From NCBI GenBank assembly GCA_964538065.1, contig CAZIDG010000002.1, positions 62,001-126,000 on the forward strand: 64,000 nt of DNA, written 5' to 3'. The notes under the pieces are model-generated. The model made no database searches. It was given only the letters and a program-made list of their open reading frames with translations, and was not told where the DNA came from. A program made the translations under genes and the position numbers. Numbering within the stretch: position 1 is the stretch's first letter; each line of letters starts with the position of its first letter. This stretch comes from G963664225 sp964538065. Its GTDB lineage: Bacteria > Verrucomicrobiota > Verrucomicrobiia > Limisphaerales > UBA1319. This document shows, piece after piece, positions 42,416 to 50,633 of this stretch.

Positions 42416-44257
42416 TCAGGCGGTTCTGCGGTGGTAATACCACCATTCCCAGAGGAGGAACAGCAGCCCCAGAACGGCCAAAGGGCGCCATATTTCAAGG
42501 TTGGCACGCCGCAGTGTTGTGGATGCCACCCGACCATGTTTACCAACCGCAATTTCTGTGTGGGGCAGTAAGTCACTCTCCTGTGGATCGAGTATGTTGG
42601 CGCAGTAAGTCATGTCGTTGGTTCCTTGTCGCACCTTATAGATACCCTGGATGGTGGTATTACCGTAAACGAGGTCGGATGAGCGGCCATCCAGACGAAA
42701 TTCAAGCGGTGAACCCAAGGGGGGAGTGATGGTCACCAGACTGTTGGTCGTGTTGGTGGGCAGGGGCACCCGCAATGGATCACCAGCGCGCAACATGAAA
42801 TCGCGCTGTGCGGTATTGGCCGAGTCCAGCCACTCCATCGCATTCGCAACGAAAATGGGAAAACTGACCCGCAATGGCCAGGTGCTTTGTAAAAGATCGA
42901 ATCCAGCCCAGATCACCCGCTGGCGTTTGATTTCACCCGCCAGAATCAGCGGGGTTTGCGAAGCCTCAACCAGGGGGATGGCCCAGGGGGGTGGTTTGAC
43001 TCCGAGTGATGAGGCAATTTGAACATTCTCAAAATTGGCAAAGCGCATCAGGGGATGCGTGCTTTTCCAGTCAACAACGACGGGTGATTGCACCTCTTCC
43101 GTGGCAGGAAACCAGGCAGGGGGCGCAACGTGAAATACGAGAAGGTTTTGGGTGGGCAACTCCCCCATGGGCATGTCGTCCAGCACGACGATGTCAGGCC
43201 GATGACCGGAAATGACTGGTGTTTGCGTGGTGACCAGGTTGACGCGCGACGCTGCGCTCAGGGCCTTCTCCAGAAAACGATTCCCCTTTGTAACGAGCAA
43301 CACGTGAATCGGCCTTGGCAGGATGCTCACAGCACTGGCCTGGTTGTCTGCGATTAAATCATCCGACAGTGTCAGTCGTGCAGAGAAAACGCCATCCTGC
43401 TTTTGGCTGGCAAAAAACACCTCGGAAACAGTTGATTTTCCTGGAAGACGCACGGGGCGTGTCTCAAGAAGATCTCCCTCAAACCGCAATTCCAGCTCGG
43501 TCTGAAAGGTGTTTGCGGAGCAGTTGACAATGCCACAATAAACAACACGGCGTTGTGGATCTTCGGGATGGGCTCGAATGTCGAAGGACACAATCGCAGC
43601 GTTTTCGTTTCGTTTTCCCACGCCATGAAATATGAGAGGCAGGTTTTTATTCTGAAAATCACCCAGATGCGCCACTGCGCCATCAGAAAAAAGATGAATT
43701 TCTGCAAGAGCCCGATCGCGCACGAGGGTTTCAGCCAGTTTCAGGGCCTCATGCAGGCGCGTGGGACCATCAGTGACTGCAGAATTTGCAATGGCCTTTC
43801 GCAAGGCCTGTTTGGAGGCGGTTGGGGATTGCCGGACATCCACCCCGGCTGCTGCTGTCAGAAGGACCGCCTGATCTGTGTCTGCCAGGCTGTCAACCCA
43901 CTTGAGGGCCTGCTCCTGGGCCACCTTGAATCGCGAGGGAGACTCGTCTGAGGACTGCATGGAGGCCGAGGTGTCAAGGATGAACACCAGGAAACGCCCC
44001 GCAGGAGTGGGGCTGCTGAAAAAAGGACGCGCGAGGGCCAGAACCGCCAGAATCAGGATCAATAACTGAAGCAGGAGAAGGTAATTGTGTCGCAGTTTTT
44101 GAAACGGTGAACTGGCCTGCGATTCGGCCAGAAACCGTTGCCACAAGAGGGTGCTGGGTACGAGCTTTGCCACACGCTTGCGCTTGAGCAGATAAAACAA
44201 AACCACCACCGGGATGGCGGCTGCGAAGGCAAAGGCCAATGGTTCTACAAAATGCAT
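42416..44257 (-). CDS. BatA-like membrane VWA protein, long form
   Basis: 613 residues. The BatA N-terminal pair of helices (about 8-24 and 60-78) brackets 'LLKRKRVAKLVPSTLLWQRF', followed by a VWA domain with an intact MIDAS (D95-x-S97-x-S99 in 'FILDTSASM') and 'LFSDGAVAHLGD'. After it come a beta-sandwich (about 235-320) and a GATase-like segment (about 322-480). A second beta region and a C-terminal helix (about 590-607) complete the protein. It is 27 nt downstream of the four-helix-bundle gene and is the second VWA protein of the operon. Confidence 0.83.
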   Translation of the reverse strand: MHFVEPLAFAFAAAIPVVVLFYLLKRKRVAKLVPSTLLWQRFLAESQASSPFQKLRHNYLLLLQLLILILAVLALARPFFSSPTPAGRFLVFILDTSASMQSSDESPSRFKVAQEQALKWVDSLADTDQAVLLTAAAGVDVRQSPTASKQALRKAIANSAVTDGPTRLHEALKLAETLVRDRALAEIHLFSDGAVAHLGDFQNKNLPLIFHGVGKRNENAAIVSFDIRAHPEDPQRRVVYCGIVNCSANTFQTELELRFEGDLLETRPVRLPGKSTVSEVFFASQKQDGVFSARLTLSDDLIADNQASAVSILPRPIHVLLVTKGNRFLEKALSAASRVNLVTTQTPVISGHRPDIVVLDDMPMGELPTQNLLVFHVAPPAWFPATEEVQSPVVVDWKSTHPLMRFANFENVQIASSLGVKPPPWAIPLVEASQTPLILAGEIKRQRVIWAGFDLLQSTWPLRVSFPIFVANAMEWLDSANTAQRDFMLRAGDPLRVPLPTNTTNSLVTITPPLGSPLEFRLDGRSSDLVYGNTTIQGIYKVRQGTNDMTYCANILDPQESDLLPHTEIAVGKHGRVASTTLRRANLEIWRPLAVLGLLFLLWEWWYYHRRTA

Positions 44258-44284
44258 CTGGTCAGTCAGGCCGTCTCACGCAGT

Positions 44285-44635
44285 TCATGGCATTTTGGAG
44301 GTTTTGGCTGTAGCCACGATCAGGTTGAGCAATTCGTTGGCCTCTGCAATCAACTTGCGGCTGTCTTCCTCCTTGATCTTCCCCGACTCGAGCAGCAGTT
44401 CCATGAGGAAAATGGATGCATCGATTTCATCCTCCACGGCATCCAGCTTGGCAACATATTCCTTGGAAGATCTCGTGCGGCACGCTGCGCGGAAATTCGC
44501 AGCCACGGAGGTGCCTGCCTGGAGCAGTTTGGGCCCCAATACATCGCTCGTGCTGCTGGGGGGGATGTTCTCCACCAGTTGAATCACCGCAATGGCAAAC
44601 TGCATCGTGCGATCCTGTAATTTCTCATTGCTCAT
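44285..44635 (-). CDS. Four-helix-bundle protein (S23/IVS-type, TIGR02436-like)
   Basis: 116 residues. 'MQFAIAVIQLVENIP...LGPKLLQAGTSVAANFRAACRTRSSKEYVAKLDAVEDEIDASIFLMELLLESGKI' matches the small four-helix-bundle proteins first seen in intervening sequences of 23S rRNA genes and now found as free-standing genes. They form pentameric bundles and may bind nucleic acid; function is not known. It sits between DUF58 and the BatA-like gene with about 28 nt on each side, whereas most other joints in the operon overlap. That makes it look like a later insertion. Confidence 0.9.
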   Translation of the reverse strand: MSNEKLQDRTMQFAIAVIQLVENIPPSSTSDVLGPKLLQAGTSVAANFRAACRTRSSKEYVAKLDAVEDEIDASIFLMELLLESGKIKEEDSRKLIAEANELLNLIVATAKTSKMP

Positions 44636-44664
44636 TTGATGTCTCCCTTATTTGAAGTGTGTGA

Positions 44665-45579
44665 TTAACTCCAGATTTCCGCTTCGCGCAGCTGACGCAA
44701 CAGCAGGTCGGCAAGCGAATCAGCAGAACTGGAGAGAAAATAGTGAATGCCGCGTGCCTGACAATGCTCCTTAAGCCTGACACAGAACGCGTTGACCATT
44801 TTGCGATACACTGGCAGACGGTATCGCGCAAAAGTGACTTCCTGCTCCGCGCCGGTTTCTGAATCCACCAGCTTAAGATCGCCGAAAATATTCGGATTGA
44901 GTTCTTCCGGGGAAAGAATTTGAACGATGCTTACTTGAAATCCCCGACCGAGCAATGCGTTGAGGCCATTTTCGTAACCCTCGGGATCCAGGAAATCACT
45001 CAGAATGACCGCCAGCCCAGTCTGGCGGCTCTCCAAGGCACCCTGACGCAATTCCTCATTCAATCGAGCGGTTCCCCCCGCCTCCAGCTGCGATAAATGA
45101 GAAAAAAAGGCCGGAGAGGAGGAACGCCCGCGTATCAAGCGTAACGCCATCTGCACATGAGGTGGGGTGGGGGAGGAGGGAATGACACGCACACTGACCC
45201 GATCGAATCCACATAATGCCACATGCCCCATGGCTGCTGCAACCTGACGCGCAAAGAGGAACTTCGCAGGTTCTCCAAAGGACATCGATTCGCTGGCATC
45301 CAGAAATATTGTGACGGGCAGCTCGCGCTCCTCTTCGTACAGTTTCAAAAACAAGCGGTCCAGCCGGCCGTACAGGTTCCAGTCAAGGTAACGCAGATCG
45401 TCGCCAGGAGCATAGGGGCGGTGATCTGCAAACTCGACCGAGTGGCCGCGGGCATGACTTCTGCGTTCACCACGCAGCGAACTGCGGGAGCGCCGGCGCG
45501 CCAGCAACTGAAATTGCTCCAGACGCTTTAACAGATCCGGACCAAGAAGATGGTTATTGGCGCCGTCCATGAGATACAT
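44665..45579 (-). CDS. DUF58 domain protein (second copy)
   Basis: 304 residues with the DUF58 signature 'YAPGDDLRYLDWNLYGRLD' at about 56-74, 'LKLYEEERELP', and a MIDAS-type D94-x-S96-x-S98 ('FLDASESMS'). It starts within the moxR stop (TGATG). It is clearly a paralogue of the DUF58 protein of the Bat operon but differs in its N-terminus and its C-terminal 'YFLSSSADSLADLLLRQL' ending. Confidence 0.88.
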   Translation of the reverse strand: MYLMDGANNHLLGPDLLKRLEQFQLLARRRSRSSLRGERRSHARGHSVEFADHRPYAPGDDLRYLDWNLYGRLDRLFLKLYEEERELPVTIFLDASESMSFGEPAKFLFARQVAAAMGHVALCGFDRVSVRVIPSSPTPPHVQMALRLIRGRSSSPAFFSHLSQLEAGGTARLNEELRQGALESRQTGLAVILSDFLDPEGYENGLNALLGRGFQVSIVQILSPEELNPNIFGDLKLVDSETGAEQEVTFARYRLPVYRKMVNAFCVRLKEHCQARGIHYFLSSSADSLADLLLRQLREAEIWS

Positions 45580-46580
45580 CAGGCCGCAGCCACCGCAATC
45601 TCGCGGGGTACGTCCTTGAGCAGTTGTTCGATGATGTGATCGGTGGTTAATCCTTCGGCCTCAGCCTCAAAATTGAGGATGAAACGATGGCGTAAGGCGG
45701 GCGTGGCCACCGCATGAATATCCTCGAAGCTTGTATTGTATCGCCCTTGGATCAGGGCGCGAACCTTGGCTGCCAGCACGAGTGTTTGTGCGCCACGAGG
45801 GCTGCTGCCAAATCGCAGATACTGGCTGGCCATGGGATGAGCAGTGGCCGTTTTGGGATGCGATGCCAGCACCAACCTCACGGCATAATCCTTGACTGCG
45901 GTTGCCATGGGAACCTGGCGCACCAGACGTTGCATCTGAATCAACTGTTCGCCTCCCAGCACTTTCGAAGCACTCGGGTGCACATCGGTAGTTGTTCGAT
46001 CAAGTACCTCGCCCAGTTCCGAGGCCGATGGATAACCGACGAGCAGTTTGAAAAAGAAACGATCCAACTGCGCCTCTGGCAGGGGGTAGGTGCCTTCCTG
46101 ATCAATCGGGTTTTGGGTGGCGAGCACGAAAAAAGGTTCAATAAGGCGGCGCACCTCTCCACCAGCGGTGACGCTGTGTTCCTGCATGGCTTCAAGCAAG
46201 GCCGACTGCGTCTTGGGAGTGGCACGGTTGATTTCGTCTGCCAGGACGAGATTGGCGAATATGGGCCCCCTCTGGAATTGAAATTCACGCCTTCCATCAC
46301 TGTTTTCCATGACGAGATTGGTGCCGAGAATGTCCGCCGGCATCAGGTCTGGCGTGAATTGAATGCGGCTGAAAGGCAGGTCCAACACTTCACCCAACGT
46401 GCGCACCAGGAGGGTCTTGCCCAAACCAGGCACCCCTTCCAGCAGAACATGCCCGCCGGAGAAAACGGCTATCAGCACATTCTCCACAATCGCGTCATGA
46501 CCCACCAGGATCTGGCCAATCTGTGATCGCAGGCAGTTGTAGGTTTCCTTGAATTGTTTGATGTCGTTTTCGATGCTCAT
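45579..46580 (-). CDS. MoxR family AAA+ ATPase (second copy)
   Basis: 333 residues with Walker A 'GVPGLGKT' (49-56), Walker B 'LVLADEINRA', 'LATQNPIDQEGTYPLPEAQLDRF' and 'SSPRGAQTLVLAAKVRAL'. Compared with the copy at 13995-14984, the Walker A Ala is Gly and the lid region differs, so the two belong to separate MoxR subgroups. The ATG overlaps the coiled-coil gene stop (ATGA), and DUF58 follows by TGATG. Expected to act as an ATP-driven remodeler together with the two VWA proteins of this operon. Confidence 0.92.
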   Translation of the reverse strand: MSIENDIKQFKETYNCLRSQIGQILVGHDAIVENVLIAVFSGGHVLLEGVPGLGKTLLVRTLGEVLDLPFSRIQFTPDLMPADILGTNLVMENSDGRREFQFQRGPIFANLVLADEINRATPKTQSALLEAMQEHSVTAGGEVRRLIEPFFVLATQNPIDQEGTYPLPEAQLDRFFFKLLVGYPSASELGEVLDRTTTDVHPSASKVLGGEQLIQMQRLVRQVPMATAVKDYAVRLVLASHPKTATAHPMASQYLRFGSSPRGAQTLVLAAKVRALIQGRYNTSFEDIHAVATPALRHRFILNFEAEAEGLTTDHIIEQLLKDVPREIAVAAA

Positions 46581-48532
46581 TTTTTCAAATCGTCAAAGTA
46601 ATCCTTCACAGCACCCTGATAGGCCTTTGGAATATTGTCCTGGCTCAGGGCCTCCTGGGCCTCAGCCTGCGCCGCCAATGCAGATTCCTCCAACTTCGCC
46701 TTGCTGATTCCTTTAATGCTGATCCCCTTAAGCGTAATGGCGGGCATGGAGCCGCCGGATGACATTTTGCCGCGCAGCCGGGTCGGATCGAGATTCTCGG
46801 CCAGCGTGCCATCTGCGAGTCTGCTTCGGGATTCCATTTCGCCCCGGTTGTCTGGAGGATTCTCCCAAAGATCGGATATTTCCGGATAATCCATCCATCC
46901 TTCCTCATCTGCCCAGGTGCCAAAGCCTCGTCCAGGTTTGTTGCCCTTGCCCCCCTTGGGAGCCCCTTTGCCAAAACACTGGCCAACACCCACACACATC
47001 TGCGCCCGTTCCAGCGCTGCCAGTGATGCCGTGAGGTCGCTCAAACCATCCATGTCACCCATCAATTTTTCGAGCTCCCTGGCTGCCTTGGCCAGGTTTT
47101 GAGATGCCGTGCTCTGATCCTTGCCTTTCAGTGAATCAACTGCCTGTTTGAGGTAGTCCTGGACGGGACCGTAGGTCTTGGCAGGATCCAATGCCCTGCC
47201 GACTTCTTCGAGTATTTGTGATACTTGTTGCGGGGTGGCGCCCGCTTTTTCCAGATTCTTCTCCATCTTTTCAAGATTCGCCTTGGCCAAAGCCAACTGG
47301 CCAGCCTGGAGTTGTTCAGCAAGATCGCGTGCCTGCCGCTCGCTTTGTTGCATGAGTTGTTGGAGATTCTGGGACAACTGTTGCAGTTTTTCCAAATCCT
47401 TCAGTGCAACATCCAAATCGCGAGTCAATAGACCTGTCTTGTCAGCAGCGAGGGCTTCAATGGCTTGTTGAAGGGCGGGGATGGCCAGACCGGCATTGGC
47501 TGCCTGCTGAGCGAGTGAATCGAGGGCCTTTCCAAGTTCATCGCGGGCTTGCTGGCTGTCACTGGAGGGCTTGCCAGCCATGCCGGCAGCGGCCTCCCGC
47601 GCTTTCTCGAGATCGTTTTTGATCTTGTCCAGAGCATCGGTGTCCTTGATTTGTTTCTCCAATTGTTTCTGCAGGTCCTGAATTTGTTTTTGCAAGGATG
47701 GCGATGGATTGGAGGTGGGGCTTCCTGTGTTGTGGGCCGCATTTTGCATGCGTTTAAGGCTGGGGGATTGAGCCAGTTGCCGTGTCTCCTGCTTCAGTTT
47801 GTCATGGAGGTTCGCAAGGTCCTTCAATGCTTCACTCCTGCTAAAAGTGCCCTGATGGAGGTGTTCACCCAGGTTCTTAATGGATTCCAGCGATTCCTTC
47901 GTCGCGCTGTTACTGGCGATGTTGGGGTGCGTTAAGCGTCGTTTGGCAAAATCCGCAAGCTGTTTGCCTGACTCGCGAATGGCTTCAGCCTGTTTTTGCT
48001 TTTCCAGATGTTTGCTGCTGCGATACTCTGGCACAAACCCCAATCCCGCCCCCAGTGTCAAAACGAGGAGAAGCCAGTAGCTATTGACGGGCATGCGAAA
48101 GGGCAGCGCCCGCCGGATATCAAAACGTGCCACCGCTTGAGCAGCGTCGCGCATGACCAACTGGGACCATTCCTGGGTGCAATTGTGGTCCTTTTGCGAA
48201 AACTCCACCGCAGTGGCAACCCGTTCATGGAACCCCCCGGATTGATCCAACCAGGACGCCAATGCTGCTTCCGATTCATGTTTGCTCCAGTACCTGAGTA
48301 TGAAACAGAACCAGATTACCAGGCTGGCAATGGCTCCGTACCCAAGTACGGCAAGTGGCAATGGAAAGACCTTGTAGGCGCCCAGCACCAGCAACCATGC
48401 CAGACCAGCAAAACAGAGGCCGCGCCACAAACCATGCCATACCCTGTGCAACGCCCGTCGACGCCCAGCCAGAGTTATGCACTCCCGAATGATTTGTTGC
48501 TCGTGCATTTGAGGTGTGTCCATTCGACACAT
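46577..48532 (-). CDS. Coiled-coil membrane protein, DUF4175-like
   Basis: 651 residues; start may be 48532, 48523 or 48508. Three membrane helices near the N-terminus (about 35-52, 60-80 and 150-168) precede a long Gln/Lys/Leu-rich coiled coil at about 175-480. It includes many 'LQKQLEKQIKD'- and 'LEKMEKNLEKAG'-type heptads and a low-complexity Gly/Lys region near 520-540. The C-terminal part has 'MPAITLKGISIKGISKAKLEE' and a helical end. The layout resembles DUF4175-type proteins encoded beside MoxR/DUF58 genes, but I cannot be certain of the family. Second gene of the operon, 30 nt after the PH-like gene. Confidence 0.7.
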   Translation of the reverse strand: MCRMDTPQMHEQQIIRECITLAGRRRALHRVWHGLWRGLCFAGLAWLLVLGAYKVFPLPLAVLGYGAIASLVIWFCFILRYWSKHESEAALASWLDQSGGFHERVATAVEFSQKDHNCTQEWSQLVMRDAAQAVARFDIRRALPFRMPVNSYWLLLVLTLGAGLGFVPEYRSSKHLEKQKQAEAIRESGKQLADFAKRRLTHPNIASNSATKESLESIKNLGEHLHQGTFSRSEALKDLANLHDKLKQETRQLAQSPSLKRMQNAAHNTGSPTSNPSPSLQKQIQDLQKQLEKQIKDTDALDKIKNDLEKAREAAAGMAGKPSSDSQQARDELGKALDSLAQQAANAGLAIPALQQAIEALAADKTGLLTRDLDVALKDLEKLQQLSQNLQQLMQQSERQARDLAEQLQAGQLALAKANLEKMEKNLEKAGATPQQVSQILEEVGRALDPAKTYGPVQDYLKQAVDSLKGKDQSTASQNLAKAARELEKLMGDMDGLSDLTASLAALERAQMCVGVGQCFGKGAPKGGKGNKPGRGFGTWADEEGWMDYPEISDLWENPPDNRGEMESRSRLADGTLAENLDPTRLRGKMSSGGSMPAITLKGISIKGISKAKLEESALAAQAEAQEALSQDNIPKAYQGAVKDYFDDLKK

Positions 48533-48562
48533 TGAAAGATCATGCTTCCGAAAGCCATCGGT

Positions 48563-49060
48563 TCATTCTAATTCTGTCAAGCGCACTCGCTTTTGCTCCC
48601 GGCAGACTTCCACACTATTGCGCAAGTGTTCGCGAAAGACCTCAGCATCGGGAATGCCTTCAATCACAATCTCCGGACTTGAGTCATCATGCGTCGTCAG
48701 CACAACCCGTCCCAGACCCATGAGGCGCATCCAGAAGGGCTGGATCATGGTGATGTCCTTGACCCGATAGAGTTCCAATTCATCCGTGCGACGAGTGAAC
48801 ACGCCTGTGCTTGTTTTCAACCGCTGGCTAGTCAATTCATAGACTTGACTCCGAGTCTGAAGCCATTTCCACAGAAAAATAACAGCCGGGATGGCAAGCC
48901 AGATTAGCACAATGCAAAGCCTGCTCCCAATTTCGAGCCATCTTGAGAGGAAAATAAACAACGGTATGGCGAGTCCACAAAATAGGATGCACAGAATGTA
49001 CGTGGTCAAATTGACGTACTGTGAAGGACTTCCCTTCCAGAGCGTTGTCTCCTGGTTCAT
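48563..49060 (-). CDS. PH-like (bPH2) domain membrane protein
   Basis: 165 residues from the ATG at 49060; a TTG-initiated extension to 49096 would overlap the predicted promoter and is disfavoured. Two membrane helices (about 16-38 and 47-66) precede a bacterial PH-like domain: 'YELTSQRLKTSTGVFTRRTDELELYRVKDITMIQPFWMRLMGLG' and 'LTTHDDSSPEIVIEGI'. bPH2 membrane proteins of this type are widespread and little studied. It is the promoter-proximal gene of the operon that ends at 36059. Confidence 0.85.
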   Translation of the reverse strand: MNQETTLWKGSPSQYVNLTTYILCILFCGLAIPLFIFLSRWLEIGSRLCIVLIWLAIPAVIFLWKWLQTRSQVYELTSQRLKTSTGVFTRRTDELELYRVKDITMIQPFWMRLMGLGRVVLTTHDDSSPEIVIEGIPDAEVFREHLRNSVEVCREQKRVRLTELE

Positions 49061-49095
49061 GTCGTGTGGTTGTTTAACGGCTTGATCTACCTTCA

Positions 49096-49124
49096 AACCT
49101 ACCGAAATTCCCCCCTTGCGTCAA
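49096..49124 (-). promoter_or_regulatory. Predicted promoter of the ten-gene MoxR/VWA/ABC operon
   Basis: On the minus strand TTGACG (49124-49119), a 17-bp spacer, then TAGGTT (49101-49096). The -35 is near consensus and the -10 is weak. It lies 36 nt upstream of the first gene's ATG. Confidence 0.4.
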
Positions 49125-49406
49125 ACGTATTTGATTGCAGTTAATTCAATATCAAGGACTAACAGGATGTTTGCCGCCACTCCAGACGGGGGTGTTCCCT
49201 GTATTGTGAATCATGTTCAAGTTTGGCAGCGTGTCTGACATCATATTTGCCGCCATTCTTTACATGTCACGGACCGCAGGGGGGCATTGTAATTACCCTG
49301 TAGGGATGATCTGGGAGCCTATCGACGGGGGGGGGAGAATTTCGGCTCTGCGGAACTGCAGATGCTCCACTGACAACTTTAGTCAGTGCGCCCTGCCGGG
49401 TGCGCC
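49125..49406. other. Gene-poor region
   Basis: About 280 bp without a convincing gene. It holds a G9 run (49327-49335) and a 7-bp hairpin CACTGAC/GTCAGTG (49368-49388). No known RNA family is recognised in it. Confidence 0.4.
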
Positions 49407-49438
49407 AAAAAAACAAGGGCGGGGGAAACCCCGCCCTT
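49407..49438 (-). terminator. Intrinsic terminator of the small gene
   Basis: A 10-bp perfect GC-rich stem (49415-49424 with 49429-49438), tetraloop GAAA on the plus strand, followed on the minus strand by GTTTTTTT. It lies 27 nt after the stop of the small ORF at 49465-49674, so something is transcribed leftward here. Confidence 0.8.
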
Positions 49439-49464
49439 AATTGGTACGCGCTGTTAAAAGGCGC

Positions 49465-49674
49465 TTACTCCGCGTGGGCTTCAATGTGCGGTAAAATATT
49501 AGCCGCCTGCGCCCAACGATTGATTTGTTCAATCTCTGTCGAATTGCTGGCTCCGCTCAGTTCGATACGCCAGCGTGCCATGGAGCCTACAGGAGGTTCC
49601 ATCACCCGGTTGAGACGAGCCTTCACGTGCGGATATGTTGATAATATACGATTTCTTAACTCTATTTTTCTCAC
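49465..49674 (-). CDS. Small hypothetical protein
   Basis: 69 residues from a GTG start; the frame is closed by a stop 15 bases further upstream. AAGAGAG about 9 nt before the GTG is a fair ribosome-binding site, and a TATAAG just before that could be a -10, giving a very short leader. The product is soluble and mixed in charge, ending 'RWAQAANILPHIEAHAE'. I recognise no family. The reason to believe it is the combination of start signals and a strong terminator 27 nt past the stop in an otherwise gene-poor stretch. A small RNA in the same place is an alternative. Confidence 0.4.
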   Translation of the reverse strand: MRKIELRNRILSTYPHVKARLNRVMEPPVGSMARWRIELSGASNSTEIEQINRWAQAANILPHIEAHAE

Positions 49675-49692
49675 AATACGTTTTCTCTCTTA

Positions 49693-50044
49693 TAGTTGCA
49701 CGCACGCTCCCTGACATCCCTATGGTGCGCCGGTGGCCGACGATTAAAAAACTGCGGCTCCCGTTCCAGTCAGCCTCACACAGGCAGGTTTTCCTCCCAT
49801 GCGCAGGCAAAGCGTGGAAATTTACACGAATCAATTTGGCGGTCCAGCCTTTTAAACGAAGATTTTACCGCGGATATCATCAAAAAAGGAAAAATGTCCC
49901 GTATCTGAGATGATGAGGGGTTATCGATACCGAAATAACGTGGATCGTGTAACCTATTGAACACGTGTTGGATCTGTTGCGATGATCACGAAGAGAGGGG
50001 GGGAATTATGTCGTATGTCCTAATACATTTTCATCTTCCCGTTC
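49693..50044. other. Intergenic region, nothing recognised
   Basis: About 350 bp of mixed composition between the small ORF and the small membrane protein. Overlapping short frames have no protein character. No clear promoter, terminator or RNA element was found. Confidence 0.4.
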
Positions 50045-50323
50045 TCAAATTCGTGTTCCGGTGAGATAATCAGGGGTTCCGCGTTTTTGGTACCATTGAC
50101 CCACGCGATGGCTGAAGAAAAGTGCCAAGGCGATATCAATCAATAAACTCAGTTCGCTAAATCGGACAAAAGAGTCTCTGCGACGCCAGAAAGAATGTGG
50201 AAACCCCATGGTCTGATAATCCTGAGTTGAAAACCAGAAATAGGGGACCAGGTTGAACATGGAAAATGCCAGAAGACAAAGGCTGGCGGCCTGAATATAG
50301 CGAGATTTACGTGAGGACAACAT
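50045..50323 (-). CDS. Small membrane protein of unknown function
   Basis: 92 residues from an ATG, with two hydrophobic segments: about 9-31 ('IQAASLCLLAFSMFNLVPYFWF') and about 57-73 ('ELSLLIDIALALFF'). A Trp/Phe/Arg-rich link joins them and the C-terminus is short and polar. Likely an inner-membrane protein with both ends in the cytoplasm. No family is recognised and there is no operon context. The membrane character and lack of overlap argue that it is a real gene. Confidence 0.5.
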   Translation of the reverse strand: MLSSRKSRYIQAASLCLLAFSMFNLVPYFWFSTQDYQTMGFPHSFWRRRDSFVRFSELSLLIDIALALFFSHRVGQWYQKRGTPDYLTGTRI

Positions 50324-50633
50324 GATACATGGTCAATGGCCTTCGGTCTCAAATTAAGCCTGATAGTCCACTCATTCACCATTCCTGTAAAGATTGTTCA
50401 AAGAGTTCCCCCGTGTACCTTGCTTGTCTTTTCTGGTGCGGAGACAATTCCTGCTTCAACATGGTTTTACCTGCATGAGCCACCCGGGGATCGATATAAT
50501 TCTTCAAAAACTGTTCAACCATAATTATGTGGCCATAACGTGCTAATGAATGGCCGAATTGTTAAGGAATATCAAAGTCAAATCCACTAAAATTTAATTC
50601 AAATAATTCCCATTCAACTCAAAAAGAAACGCC
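50324..50633. other. Divergent intergenic region
   Basis: 310 bp between the small membrane protein and the large secreted protein. The last 70 bp are AT-rich (an A/T-dense tract around 50588-50625), as expected for a promoter region, but no -35/-10 pair at normal spacing is convincing. Nothing else is seen. Confidence 0.4.

Noticed and set aside
49327..49335. G9 tract as a phase-variation switch
   Set aside because: It is intergenic and not in a promoter spacer or reading frame that I can support; mentioned only as a local composition feature.
49125..49406. SRP, 6S or other housekeeping RNA
   Set aside because: Looked for conserved SRP tetraloop and 6S-type bubble features in the gene-poor region; none were found.
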